Below, piece by piece: positions 52,380 to 63,665 of a stretch of 64,000 bases of DNA. Each line of letters starts with the position of its first letter. Position 1 is the first letter of the stretch. Source of the stretch: Mugil cephalus (lineage: Eukaryota > Chordata > Actinopteri > Mugiliformes > Mugilidae); contig NC_061777.1 of the NCBI RefSeq assembly GCF_022458985.1, positions 11,931,668 through 11,995,667 of the forward strand. Direction: 5' to 3'. The notes beneath the pieces are model-generated. The model made no database searches. It was not told the DNA's origin and worked only from the letters and a program-made list of their open reading frames with translations. The translations under genes were made by a program, and so were the position numbers.

Positions 52380-52990
52380 TATGGGATAGAATATGTAGCA
52401 CATCTGTAAGAAAAAAAGTGTTTTAATGCAAGACCTTCAGTTTATTGTTGAATAAATGTGTGGTAGAACAAGTTAAACCCACTTTTGCAATATTCCCTCT
52501 GTCTGATATTCATAGAAATACCACCATGCTTAGGTGTTCCCCATTTGGGCCCTGTAATAATGCTCTGTGCTATTACGTGGGAGCCTTCTCTGCCGCTGCT
52601 GCTCGCTGCCACCCCCCTCCAGACACTGCTCCGAGCCCAACACTTTTAAATTCCTTTTAAAAACCCAACTCTTTTAACGTTTAGCTACTTTACAGCGTTC
52701 ATTTTAGCTGTTCTCAATTTCGATTTATTGTTATACTTAATGTGCTTTGTCTTATGTTGCGTTCGTAAAGTGTCTTTGAGTTTTGAAAAGCGCTATATAC
52801 CTAAAATGTATTAATATTATTTATATGGGACAGTATCTGTAGCACATCTGTGAGGAAAAAAAGGGTTTTAATGCAAGACTTTCAGTTTGTTGTGCAATGG
52901 TAAAAATAAAAACAACTTTCAAATGCAATATTCCCGCCGTCTGATATTCATACGAATACCACCACGCCATGCTTAGGTGTTCCTCATTTG
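52380..52990. repeat. Local direct repeat around a LINE-like tail
   Basis: The stretch at 52380-52548 ('tatgggatagaatatgtagcacatctg...accaccatgcttaggtgttcc') recurs at 52822-52983. Between them is an insert with 'tttgaaaagcgctatatac' and 'aaaatgtattaatattattt', a tail typical of a fish retroposon. Unit 1 has only one copy of the flank (42655-42820), so the local duplication is younger than the segmental one. Confidence 0.7.
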
Positions 52991-52999
52991 ACTGCAATC

Positions 53000-55900
53000 G
53001 TTTCTTATTTGCATATCTGTTGAAATTACGGTCAACTGAATAGGGATGGTAGTGGTGTTATGCTGAGGGCGAGTTTTATGAGGGGTTTATCCAGAAGACA
53101 GTTTTACCTAAGGTAAATTAGGACTCTTCTCTAGTTTGGGGAACCATAAGGACTTGAGAACCGGCACTGAACCCAAACGATGAACTCATAAAACTTTTAA
53201 GAACCCTGTGAGATTTTTTCTAAATCAGGAGTTGACTTTCAAATGTTATAAACATTTAACTAATTTAATTGGACTAGTAAATGAATACTGTCCAAAATAC
53301 TATCGCTGTTAATCTTATGCACTGCGTATAGGTTACATCATTGTGAGGCCGCGACAGTTTGTTTTCTTTTAACATTTATTACAAATAAAGTTTGCAAGCA
53401 ATCAATGAATCGCACAAGAAGCTGTTCCTTGACAGTAGTAATAAAAACACTTTATTCTCTGTTGTCCATAAACGCTATGATTATTTAAACATTTTTGTAA
53501 ATTTGTTCAGCAAATTAGGATCAAATAAAAATACAAACTCTCACGTATTATTGCCAACAAAACAAAAGTTAAGCATTTTATAATAAAAAAAAAAAAATCA
53601 TAAAAACTTTTCTCTCCAGGTGCATATAACTGTAGTTCAGAAAATGGGACTTTTTACAAGCAGGCAGACGACGCTTTCTGACGAGACAATGGAGTCAGAC
53701 AATGAGACGGCAATAAAATTACATTTAAAAAAAAAAAAAAAAAATGATAATAACAATAAGTAACATTCCCTGTGCAAAAGGTTGGGCGAGACAAAGAGGC
53801 AGACGAAAGGGTTTGTGTCCAGTCCTTCAGTGTAGGACTGATACATGCCGATATGTTTTGCATATGTACAAAGAGTTTCTCCTTCTGTGTAAGTTGTCAC
53901 GGAGCAACAATCCTTCATTAGCACTCCTGTTCAGTATTTGTTTGGTTACTCTGAGGCAAAAGGTACAGGAACAGAAAGAAAAACAGCATAAATATTAATT
54001 AAAAAAAAAAGTTTACTTATTACTACTTGGGGAGCCGCTCTGAGAAAGTTCCACATTTGTAAAATATGTGTTTGTCAATAAAGAAAAGTAGTTGACAAAG
54101 GTCTGAAATGTTGTTACCGCTAGTTCTTACAGTTTGGGTTTCAATGTTGGAGAAAAGAAAGACACATCGCACACAAAGGCTCCATATTCTGCATGTGCTT
54201 CTCGGCTGAAGTGCTCACATATCATGATTTAGTTTATTATTTTAACGTAATGTGTTATTTTGTGGGGGCAGCCTCCAGAACAGGAGCGTTTTTCGGTCAC
54301 CAGGCTGGTTCAGAGACACAGTAACAATGCACGCACTGTATGCCAACGAGCAGCAACAAAGAAAAACTCCAGATAAGCAAATAACAGCATTAAAAAAAAA
54401 CTATTGCTGATACCTAAATTATTATGAAAATGATGGCGATTGCAACTGAAGCCGAGTGTCTTCTCAACAATTCTTCTGTTCAGTCTAAAACCAAAGGCAA
54501 CTCTATATCTAAACTGAACTAACATTTATTTTCTATTCTTATTATTTCTCATTCTTAGTATTAGTTCCTCACACTAACATTTTCCAGTTTAACGCAGCTT
54601 TCATTTGAACAGAATGACACGAAACAGTTGAGCAGTCAACGCCTACTAGCGTGAAATGTTCTTCATAATGTTACAGCAATTCTGAGAAATCACCCTCCAC
54701 AAACACATACACACACACATTCAGCAGACTGGAGACAGTATTCACAAAGTAAAATCTAAACTCCTCCCCATGTCCGACCTCCACAGCGCCTCCCTCGGCC
54801 AGGGAGGACTGGTGTCTACACAATTAATAAGGCATGTGTCCAAATACACCAAGACTGGTGACCATTATGAACATTATCCCAGCTTTTCCAGACATTACTC
54901 TCGTTATAAATTAAAACAATTTAACCCCAAATATGTTCAATATTTAACCTTGTGATCGGAGCTCAAAATAAAAATGTTGCTGCCATAAAATAATAATTAA
55001 AAAAAAGAAATCGACACATGATTCCGATATGAATGAATTAATGATGCCCTAGAAGATGACTTAGTTACGTATATTAAGCCAGCCTTAGCTTTTACATCAC
55101 GTTTGGCAGCATGGATTCAGTGCGTCTGCTCTAATTTTTCTTACTGGCTACGTTTAATAGTATCACAGTTGGACTTAACACCAACAAGAATCACAGCACT
55201 TTTCGATTTATGCAGTTGTGGAAAACTTAATCTGACTTTTAACAGATCAGGACCACTGACCCGACGTCAAAATCATTTCTAGGAGAGACTTACGAGACAC
55301 TTAACAGCTTAATATAAGATGCCAACAGATCCTCTACTGATTTCATTTTTGTGGTGTCAAGTCTTCAAAAGTTGTGATTGTGATAAGATGATAAAAAAAA
55401 AAAAACAGTTTCAATTGAAAATATGAAGTAAGGTATTAACAGGGACCTAACACTGAAATCCTGTTCATATAGAAAATTCTGTCCGATTCTATTCTGTGTT
55501 CAGTGTGTTATACTGGTTGCATTAACCTGTACGTTGCTGTTGTGTAACACAGGTGTTGTTGACTAATGCGCTGCGCAAGATCCTTCTCCAACTTCAGCCC
55601 TGCAAGAAAAGAAAAAACAACACAAAATATTCTGATGTGGGTAAAATCTGCTGCAGGCGAAAGCATGCGCCAACTACTCCCTCAATGATTTGTGATCATC
55701 AGAAAGGAAACCAGCTAGGACTGGATGTATCGTCCTGCATGCAGCGACAACGTGTGGATAAACACACACACGAATCATGCTTTCAGAGGGGAGCTGTTTG
55801 TTTCAACAATTTTGGAGACGGTTTGGATTTAAAGTGTGTGTCAGAAACAGCAAAAAAATTCACAAAAGCGCAATAAAGCACAGTTCAACTGCGAGCTGCA

Positions 55901-56770
55901 ACCCAGGAAGTCTCTCCAGCCTCCTGGCCCAAAACTAACTACGTTGCAAAACTCCTACCACAGTGACGTTCCTTACGAAAGAAAGTGTGAGTGGAGGACT
56001 ATTACTAAAGCAGAGGCCTGTCACATCACCAGACGTCGTTCCTATGTCAACGGTGGAACAACAAATCTTCATACATATGTAAATCGGTGGGGAAAACACC
56101 TTTTGAAGAGCAAGTCAGCTTCTTGTTATTTTTACTGCATTCTCTGTTTACATTTTGTTACGCCAGACATGCATCACACATCATTTGTGGCTTTGACTTG
56201 GAACCGTCACTGTTTATTGTTCAATTATAATAATAAAGATATACATGGAGCTAAGATGCCGGGACTTGACAGCAATTGACTGTTTCTGGCTTGCTGCGTA
56301 TACTTTGTGTGTTGTAGGTTCAATGTGCACACAATGCTCCGACTGAACTAAGGCAACAATGATAAATGTGCTCCCACGCATTGTTCTTCCCTTTTAAGTC
56401 GTGGCAACTAGTAAAAGACTGATATAGGCTTGAGAGTTGAGGAGCAGATACCTCCTGAATAAAGATGTTTGCTCTCGATAGGTTGTCGCTCACTCAGTGT
56501 CAGAGGATATTTACATAAACTCACAGAAGGTTACAATGTGTGACACACTGAGTTAGTGTTATTGTATCTTAATGACCTAAAGCATAGGTCTTTAACAGGG
56601 GGTTCGTGATTTATAAACACTAGGCCAAGTTTAGTATAGAAGTTTAAATATACATAAAATATAAAAATATATATATAAATAAAAATATAAAATGAAAAAA
56701 AGACCCCTGACCTAAAGAAATAGAAAACAAGTGAGTGATAGGGAGGAAGACATCAGTGCGTGTTTCAGTG
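53000..56770. other. Intergenic or possible golm1 3' UTR, no coding gene recognised
   Basis: 53.0-54.1 kb has no clear partner in unit 1; it includes an AATAAA (53712-53717) followed after nine bases by a run of 18 A (53727-53744), suggesting a retro-inserted sequence on the plus strand. 54.2-54.83 kb is the end of unit 2. A minus-strand acceptor (TTTTCTTGCAG) just before about 55602 could begin a non-coding last exon of golm1. Open frames of 107 and 147 codons at 55.55-56.28 kb resemble nothing I know. Confidence 0.45.
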
Positions 56771-56776
56771 TTTACC

Positions 56777-59643
56777 TTAGATTTGAGCGAGCTCAGCCTG
56801 TTTATCTGCTTCAAACTCTCCTTCATTCTCATCGTCCCCGTTATAGTCAGCCAGGTCCTCCTCCATGTCTTTCAAACAGAACAGTGTGGTTATTAACACG
56901 ACACACAAACGTGCATTTATTTCTTAGTAGTTACCAGTAAAAAAAAAAGGCTGTATCTTGCTCAGTTTTATCCTAAATGATACACACGTACCTATATTTT
57001 CAGCCCGTTTACTCTGCTGTTGTTTCTCCAGATCAACTCCGCCCACTACTTGCTCATCTGCATCATATTCATCTGGTTCGTCAAGCTTCAGACCAACATT
57101 ATCATCTGCCTTCCCCCGACCAATCAGCATGCCTTCCATCCCAGGGTCTGCCTCTGAAAAATACAAATCCCTTTTAGTTAGTTAGTCAAAATTGAAAAAC
57201 AGACAATAAATGCTACTACACATCAGGGTGAAGCAGCTTATTAGATTGTAATCTGTCTCACATAAAGTATCTACTACATGGGTCAAGACAAATCATCTGA
57301 AGAGAACGTAACGTTTGGTACGAAGGCACAATTTAAGGTGTATTCGGCGTGTTTGTTTCTTCACCTTCAGTCTGAACACCGTCCTCCTGAGCATCCATCA
57401 ACTCAATCCCTTTGTTCTCAGTCAGGTTATTCTTCAGTAGTTTGCTGGTCTCTGTCTCAACCTCGTCTGTTTTGATAGCGCCCTCTTGTGGCTCCACCAC
57501 GTCCTGCTTCACTGCAGCAGCTGTGGGAGACTCTGTTTTGGAGAAATCCTTGGCTGGTAACAGTTCCACCGGGGCACTGGGAGCTGGAAAAATAACAAGC
57601 TGTTGTTGTTGTACTGTGCTATTATATGTAAAGATGTAAACACATAAAATACACCGCATGAACAGCATGCACTGTACACACAATTTCAGTGCTGTTGCAT
57701 TTTGTGTTTCATTTAATTCGAGCAAACTTATAACCAGAACACTCTAGATCCTCTATTACCTCTGTCCACGGTGATCTCGTTGGTCAGCAGTTCTGGGGGT
57801 TCAGTCTCTTTGGAATGAGTGAGGATCGGTGTGTGGCTTACAACAGTTGCTGCTGGAGCTCTGTCCGAGTCAGTCTTGACTGGTTTGTCGTCTTTAACTG
57901 CTCCATCCCCTTTGTTTTCCTGCTGAGGAGTAAACATTAAATATTACATTCCAGGCTACAGATGAGTAATAATAAGGGGACTTTCACTAATAAATACAAG
58001 AAATGCCAACTCCATTATTATCATTGCATGTGCGCAATGAGGGTGGTTTAGGACATCACTGAACATCTTTAAAGTGTCGCAAAAATTGTGCAATCTGTGG
58101 TTCTGTAGGTTTTGAGAACAATGGAGAGTGATACAACGTCGCCTGTGGCTAAATGAGGCTCCTCATCAACAATGTGGAACTGGTTCTGATATCTTAATGT
58201 GGATGTGGAACGAACTTGTCTCGTATGCAAGGTTTGCAAAAGTAGACAATGACTCAGAGTTGCAAACACAGCAAATTTATTCCACCAACTGAAGTACAAC
58301 CATAAGCCACAAGTACGACGAGATCCCGTAAATGAGCAGCCATATCCTCTGGTAAATTAGGGCAACCAGATACGCCGGATTTCTGGTGACAGTCCCCGTT
58401 TTGGATGATCTGACCCCGATTAAAGAAATGTTGTGTGCAGACTACAACTACAGTTACCACGGTAGCCGGTCGCACTGCTATTGACACCACAGACATAGCA
58501 GTTTAAGTGTATATAAATAATTCAAAACAAATGAAACTGTTAATGTCCCTGTTTCTTCATTTCATCTTGATAGAGACAGAACCGAGGGATTGCATTCTGC
58601 CTGGCAGAAGACATCTTACCGTTTTCACATTTCAGACTTAGTCCCTACAGTTTTCCCCGAAACTTACTACTTAAACCTGTATTTAAGCAGTTTATTTGAC
58701 TATAACCAGAAAGTATCAGTAGAGATAAGGTAGGATAATCCTTTACTTATCCCTGCTGGGAACTCATGGCATTCCTTGAATAAAAATGCTTTACATTATT
58801 TCCCATACTTCCCATAACCAACCTGTGAGGAGACGCCTGGAACAGGGATGAGCTTCTCCATTTTCTTCTGAACTTCAAGTTTAGCAGCCGCCACTCTCTC
58901 ATCACATTGCTCCTTCTGGGACAACACTTGCGAGTGACAACTGGTCCTAGACAGAAGTGACAAGGAGTATATATTACAGTGGCGATATCAGTTCATGTGC
59001 ATGTGATATATCTGATGCAGACATAAAAAAAAAAAAGGATAAAACAAGTATTGCTATTTCCTTTCAATGGACTCTTACATGTCATAAGTTAGTTTATTGT
59101 TTAGGGTGTTGATGTTGCCCTGGCAACTCTGCAGCTCCTTCTGAACCCTCCCCAAGTCATCGCTCAGCTGATTCAGTTGACCTACAGCAGACACACACAC
59201 AGGACATCAGAGAGTTTTTTTGTTCATTTTCAACATACTTTTATTGGCTGTTAAGGCCACACAGTTTCTGACAAATATAGAACAAATCTTCACAGTTTAC
59301 CTTTGAGTTCCTGTATGGCTTTGGCACTGGAGGAAATGTTCAGCTGGAGTGTCATCTAGGACAAAACCACAATATAACTGTCAATATCTGCCGTTTGCAT
59401 CAAACTTCCCCGTGAGGATGTGCGCGTCGAGTGAGAGTAACAAATGTTGTTAACGTGCACCTTGTCTTGGCTGCAGGTGCTCTGGGCTTCTTCCAGCTGT
59501 TTCTTGTAGAAGCTTTCAATGTGGCTGATCTGCTCCTTCTGTCTCTGGATCTCTCCCTGGAACTCATTCTTCTTCATCTCTACCACGCCTCGCTCCGCTG
59601 CACCACGTCGTACCTGGCCCTCCAGTTCATACAGCTTAGTCTG

Positions 59644-59677
<34 letters not shown>

Positions 59678-60379
59678 AGATAAAGGGATAACGATAAGAG
59701 TCTTTTTAATAATACTACTCTGTCAAGTCTGTGGTCTTTTCACAATGTTTAGACGGAACAGGGAATGTGTAATGATGACACCATCAACCCCATCGTGCAG
59801 TTTATATTTTTGAAATTTCCCAAACGATGTCCTGGGTTAAGTTTGTTTCTTTGCATTAAAGGGTGTGACATGTAGTAAAAGGGCATACAGAGGCGATAAC
59901 CAAAACACCAAAGCCCAACTTCTCACAAAACTTATCTAACTTCCGCAGAAGGAAATACCGCATTTGTGGTACGAATCCAGTTGATGTTAACCACCTGTTT
60001 AGCATGTGAACTCAAAACATATCAGACTCAAACAAACGCTGGAAGAAAAAAGCGCAGATCTGTTTAGAAAGAGAGAATTTTAATTGATTGATGACTTGCG
60101 AGATCAGTAGTGAAATCACTTGTAATGAGCTAAATTTTAGCTTCATGAAGGTTATGTTTTGGCTAGTGCCTGTTTTTTTTGACATTCCAACATTTTTAAG
60201 ATATAAACCTTCATTGGTCACTAAGGTAACACACATGGATGTTAACCTACCTGTAGCTCCAGGCTGCGGGAGCTGGACACCCAGTAGTTAAACCCCAGAA
60301 CCAGGATACAAGCGATTAGGGCCGCGATCATCAGAGGAGGTGATCTACCTCCACGACGGCCGTTCCCCAGCCCACCCAT
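56777..60379 (-). CDS. golm1: Golgi membrane protein 1 (GP73), spliced gene
   Basis: Type II cis-Golgi membrane protein with a lumenal coiled coil and acidic tail. Exons 5'->3' on minus: 60379-60251, 59640-59461, 59355-59301, 59181-59079, 58946-58823, 57922-57760, 57583-57365, 57153-56992, 56868-56777; phases agree, 408 codons (human 401). The start MGGLGNGRRGG is followed by SPP and one membrane segment (about residues 17-34, MIAALIACILVLGFNYWV), as in human. Residues about 44-200 are coiled coil (ELEGQVRRGAAERG, KKNEFQGEIQRQKEQ), then a variable acidic region, and the conserved end ADYNGDDENEGEFEADKQAELA. The protein stops at AELAQI, about 30 residues sooner than human GOLM1 in this part. 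No RXRR furin-type site like that of the mammalian protein is evident near the membrane, though VRR in VRRGAAERG is conserved. Confidence 0.94.
59643..59674. repeat. (CA)n microsatellite next to golm1 exon 2
   Basis: About 15 CA units starting only a few bases upstream of the acceptor of the golm1 exon 59640-59461. On the transcript it is a (TG)n tract directly before the AG, a layout that can alter splice efficiency as its length varies. Confidence 0.9.
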
Positions 60380-60392
60380 AGTGACCTACAAA
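60380..60392 (-). other. golm1: golm1 5' UTR part of first coding exon
   Basis: The acceptor GTGTCCAG| lies just before 60392, with 13 bases of leader before the ATG. Confidence 0.6.
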
Positions 60393-60437
60393 CTGGACAC
60401 ACACAAAATACAGCCAGGGGTTAGTACACTTCAAATC

Positions 60438-61098
60438 AGGGGTGTCGCACTCATTTTAGCTTGGGTGCCACATTCAGCCCAAATTGATCTCAAATGGGCC
60501 AAACAATTAAGATAACACCATAATAACCTATACGTAAAGACAGCTTTAGATTTTTTCCATTTTTTTAGTGCAAAGACGAACAAGTAAATTAGGACAATAG
60601 TTACATTTAATAACTATCCTTCAAATTGTGTTCTGTCCACTTCTCTGACTACAACGGTGGATAAATTAGGGATAGAAGTTATTTTCTATATTAGCAAGGA
60701 GTTCACGATATGATACATATCATGATACTTGAGGCACAATACGATACATTATCGCCATATAATGACATTGTGACATATTGGAAGTGAGAAACTGAGAAAT
60801 GTTGAGAAATTTGTTGTATATTGGTCACCGCAAGTTGCATATGTGTACATCAGATGACATCATTCATTGGACAAACTGAGTCAAAAAAACAATATCAATC
60901 CAAACTATCCATTCCCAGTTTATTGCACTTGTACAGAAAAAGTGGTGACCTTTTCTTTTAAAGTCCATACTAAGACATTCAAAATCGATATTGTATCGGA
61001 AGAAAAAGCAATGCACAGTCATTTCTTCCCACCCCCTAAAACTCATGCAGCGGGCCAGACAGGACCCTGTGGTGGGCCGCATGTCTGACACCTGTGCT
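60438..61098. mobile_element. MITE-like element in golm1 intron 1
   Basis: Left end 'caggggtgtcgcactcattttagcttgggtgccacattcagccc' and right end 'gggccgcatgtctgacacctgtg' are inverted versions of each other, the same family type as 27231-27613 but longer and independently decayed. Confidence 0.65.
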
Positions 61099-62142
61099 TT
61101 AAATTATTTCCAGGACAGAAAGTCTTTTCTGTTTTTTGCAGAGACGTCGGTTAAGATCTCAAAAGGGGCATGCAGGTGTTTGGGGATTGTAAGGGGCTTG
61201 CTGAAGCAGAGGCCTAGTTAAAGTGAGCTGCTTTCGCTTGTATGAAGTCTTTGGTGGCAGCCAAGAGATAAAATGGGGCACAGGAAGTCAGAAATTGGGG
61301 AAGTCACATGATCACCTCAACCTCACAGTGAGTTTGGCTATTCCACTACAGACACCCTATTCTTAACTCACTTTCTCACGAATAATCCTGACTCACCGCA
61401 GAACTGTCACTGCCAAATACCTCAGTGCCTTTTAGTGTGTCAATTTGTTTTCTCCCGATTGTGCTAATCCAATTAATTACGTTGAAATAATGCATATCTC
61501 TCTACAAAGATCCAAAGTCCACAACATTCACTTCACTGATACAGCCAGGTATTGGCTGGTGCAGGGAGTGCATATTGTCCGTGTAAATAATATGCACCAG
61601 CCTACCTCCTGTGCTTGGGTTTCATCCATCATGCAAATGGAAAAGGGACTTGCAAACACACACAGGGCTCCTTTGAAGGAGAATAAATCGATGATACGGA
61701 TACTTTAATCCTCACACAACAGCAGTGGCGTTACAGCAGAGGATTGTTACCTCAGTCCAAGATCACAAACAATCACACACTGAATCAGCTCGTACATACA
61801 ACATATGAGCATTAACGACAGAGACATTACATTTCTAACTGCAATCGTTGCCATATAAAACTCAGACAAAAACACCCCTCTTCGTATTGTAGATCAGCTA
61901 AACGCAGGTCCACAATGAGCTAGTCGTCACACTCTGTCCGCACACGTACTTAAATTGTAAACATATACTTTTAGCAAAACGTGAACAGCAAAGCTAATAA
62001 AAGGAAAGCATCGAGATCGATATTTTCGCCTGTGGTTTTTTTTTTTTATGCTTGAAAGCAACCAGTAGGCTGTCTACGTTGCAAGCTAAAGCTAACGTCG
62101 TTAGCAACGCAGCTTCTCCAGTCAGCCACAGCATCTACTTAC

Positions 62143-62300
62143 TTATCCGACAAGCCGGAAAACACCCAAATATTCGGGTCGGCGGTAGAAGTGATTCCTG
62201 GCGATGTGGTTGACAACTTAAACGCGTATTCCGAGCAAATAACTACGGGTAGTTAGCTCGTATCCATCACTACCATGCAGACCGCCGAGTGGTTGTGGCT
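62143..62300 (-). promoter_or_regulatory. golm1: golm1 5' UTR exon 1 and promoter (inferred)
   Basis: The minus-strand donor GGATAA|GTAAGT at 62143 is a strong match and lies upstream of the acceptor at 60392. The sequence around 62.15-62.3 kb has scattered CpGs. The transcription start is not identified. Confidence 0.5.
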
Positions 62301-62649
62301 AACTGTTGTGCCGCCTCTGCTTGCTGTAAGGAAAATGTACTTGTACAGTGGAGCATCATTTCTAGAGACATCCAAAACGCATTTAATGCCCGATTTATAG
62401 CATGTATATGAAATATTTCATAGAGTAAAGTAACGGTTCAACAACTTGATGTTAAAGCACCGTTTACTGGAGAGTGTTCGAGTTGCGAATGGTAAATTAC
62501 GAATTTACGAAGAGCTCTTGAATGCAGCACGGCTCCACACAATAAGCGTAACCTAATAACAGCCTACTTAAAAAATAAAAGAAATCTTTTATTTAAAATA
62601 AAACATTAAATAAAACGTAGACTAACGCTACTTAGGTTTTAAGCTTGAC

Positions 62650-62653
<4 letters not shown>

Positions 62654-62701
<48 letters not shown>
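62654..62701. repeat. (TA)n microsatellite
   Basis: About 24 alternating TA units. Confidence 0.95.
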
Positions 62702-62703
<2 letters not shown>

Positions 62704-63054
62704 TAAAAGTAAAGATGCCATGAAGGGGTAGAATGATTTTATTTACAATAAAACGGCACACCAAAAATCGTCCAAAAATCAATAATTAGCTGGAGACTGC
62801 AGGGCATACAAGTTATGTACACACATAATGACAACAAAAGATTCTTGAATCTTTAATCTAGAAATGCAGTCCAAAATGAAAAAAGTTCAACATGAAACAG
62901 GCGTCAACATGCACTGAGTGTGTATTTGATTTTTGTTTCCGGCATAGTGAGTCATTTATGTATACTGGTAAATACTCAGATAGTGGTAAAAACCACAAAT
63001 ATCTGTCTACTCTTTCATACACTGTTCTACTAATAAAACACTTCTGTTCAAAAG

Positions 63055-63085
<31 letters not shown>

Positions 63086-63112
63086 TAATAATAATGATAA
63101 CAATAATAATAA
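63055..63112. repeat. (AAT)n microsatellite with AAC variants
   Basis: About 19 trinucleotide units, mainly AAT with a few AAC or GAT. A shorter ATA run lies near 6095-6121. Confidence 0.95.
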
Positions 63113-63412
63113 AAAGGGGTATGGCTGTATCAAACAAGTTCAAGCACTGGATGACACACACCCTTTTACAGTTACCGATCTCTTTGTATGAATCAGTAAC
63201 AGAACCAGTTGAGGTATAAAATTTAACTTAAGGTTGGTGTATTCACTTTTATCCATTACCTGAGAGCATGTGCACGTCATATCCTCTAGTTATTCATTTC
63301 CTGAGATTCCTTGAGACTGAATTACCTGTTTTTAAACCAGAAACCCTATGTTTTTTTAAACAGTTATTGTAAGACCATCAGGTTTCAGGCTTTTTCATTT
63401 CCCTTCTTATCT

Positions 63413-63665
63413 TTAAACATCATCAAAGATGCCCTTTGGGGGAGACGACAGTGACAGGTAACGCCCTGCTGAGGACCTACGGTGTCAAAAACAAAGAGTG
63501 AGTGACAGAGGAAGTCTGTTTGACACAGTATGATTTAGCTCTGTAGGACACAACATTTGGTGAAACTGTACCTTCTGCTTGGCGATCCTTCATCACTGGA
63601 GTTGTCCTGCAGCCAGCGTGTCTGCTGCTCATCTGTGCTTTCGTCTCTCCTGGCAAATGTGCTAA
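63413..63665 (-). CDS. Last two coding exons of an unidentified gene (3' partial)
   Basis: Two exons on minus, 63665-63572 and 63476-63413, have good splice signals (TTTCTTAG|, AAG|GTACAG, CACCGTAG|), compatible phases (2+30 codons+2, then 1+20 codons+TAA), and read as one C-terminus: (x)STFARRDESTDEQQTRWLQ, then DNSSDEGSPSRRSSAGRYLS, ending LSSPPKGIFDDV. It is hydrophilic, Ser/Asp/Glu/Arg-rich and probably disordered, with SPSRRSS a plausible phosphorylation site. I do not recognise the family. In human, ISCA1 and TUT7 lie next to GOLM1; this does not resemble what I remember of the ISCA1 end. Earlier exons would lie beyond the window edge. Confidence 0.5.

Larger units (their letters stand above)
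45686..54830. repeat. Tandem segmental duplication, unit 2
   Basis: Direct copy of 35477-45574, ending with the same 'ctacacaattaataa'. It has lost naa35 exons corresponding to 37.7-38.2 kb and the 39-kb UTR, and has gained repeats (46.98-47.8 kb, 48.3-48.5 kb, 52.55-52.85 kb, 53.0-54.1 kb). The protease block (50.1-52.5 kb) is the best preserved part. Confidence 0.9.
62300..63412. other. Intergenic, no gene seen
   Basis: Between the golm1 promoter and the next minus-strand gene. Contains a long (TA)n run (about 62654-62701), a LINE-tail phrase ('ataatgacaacaaaagattcttgaat', 62825-62850) and an (AAT/AAC)n run (63055-63112). Confidence 0.6.

Noticed and set aside
55553-56279. Two plus-strand frames of 107 and 147 codons
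   Set aside because: Composition is like translated non-coding DNA, they are repeat-rich, have no domain or splice logic, and lie where a golm1 3' UTR may run on the other strand.
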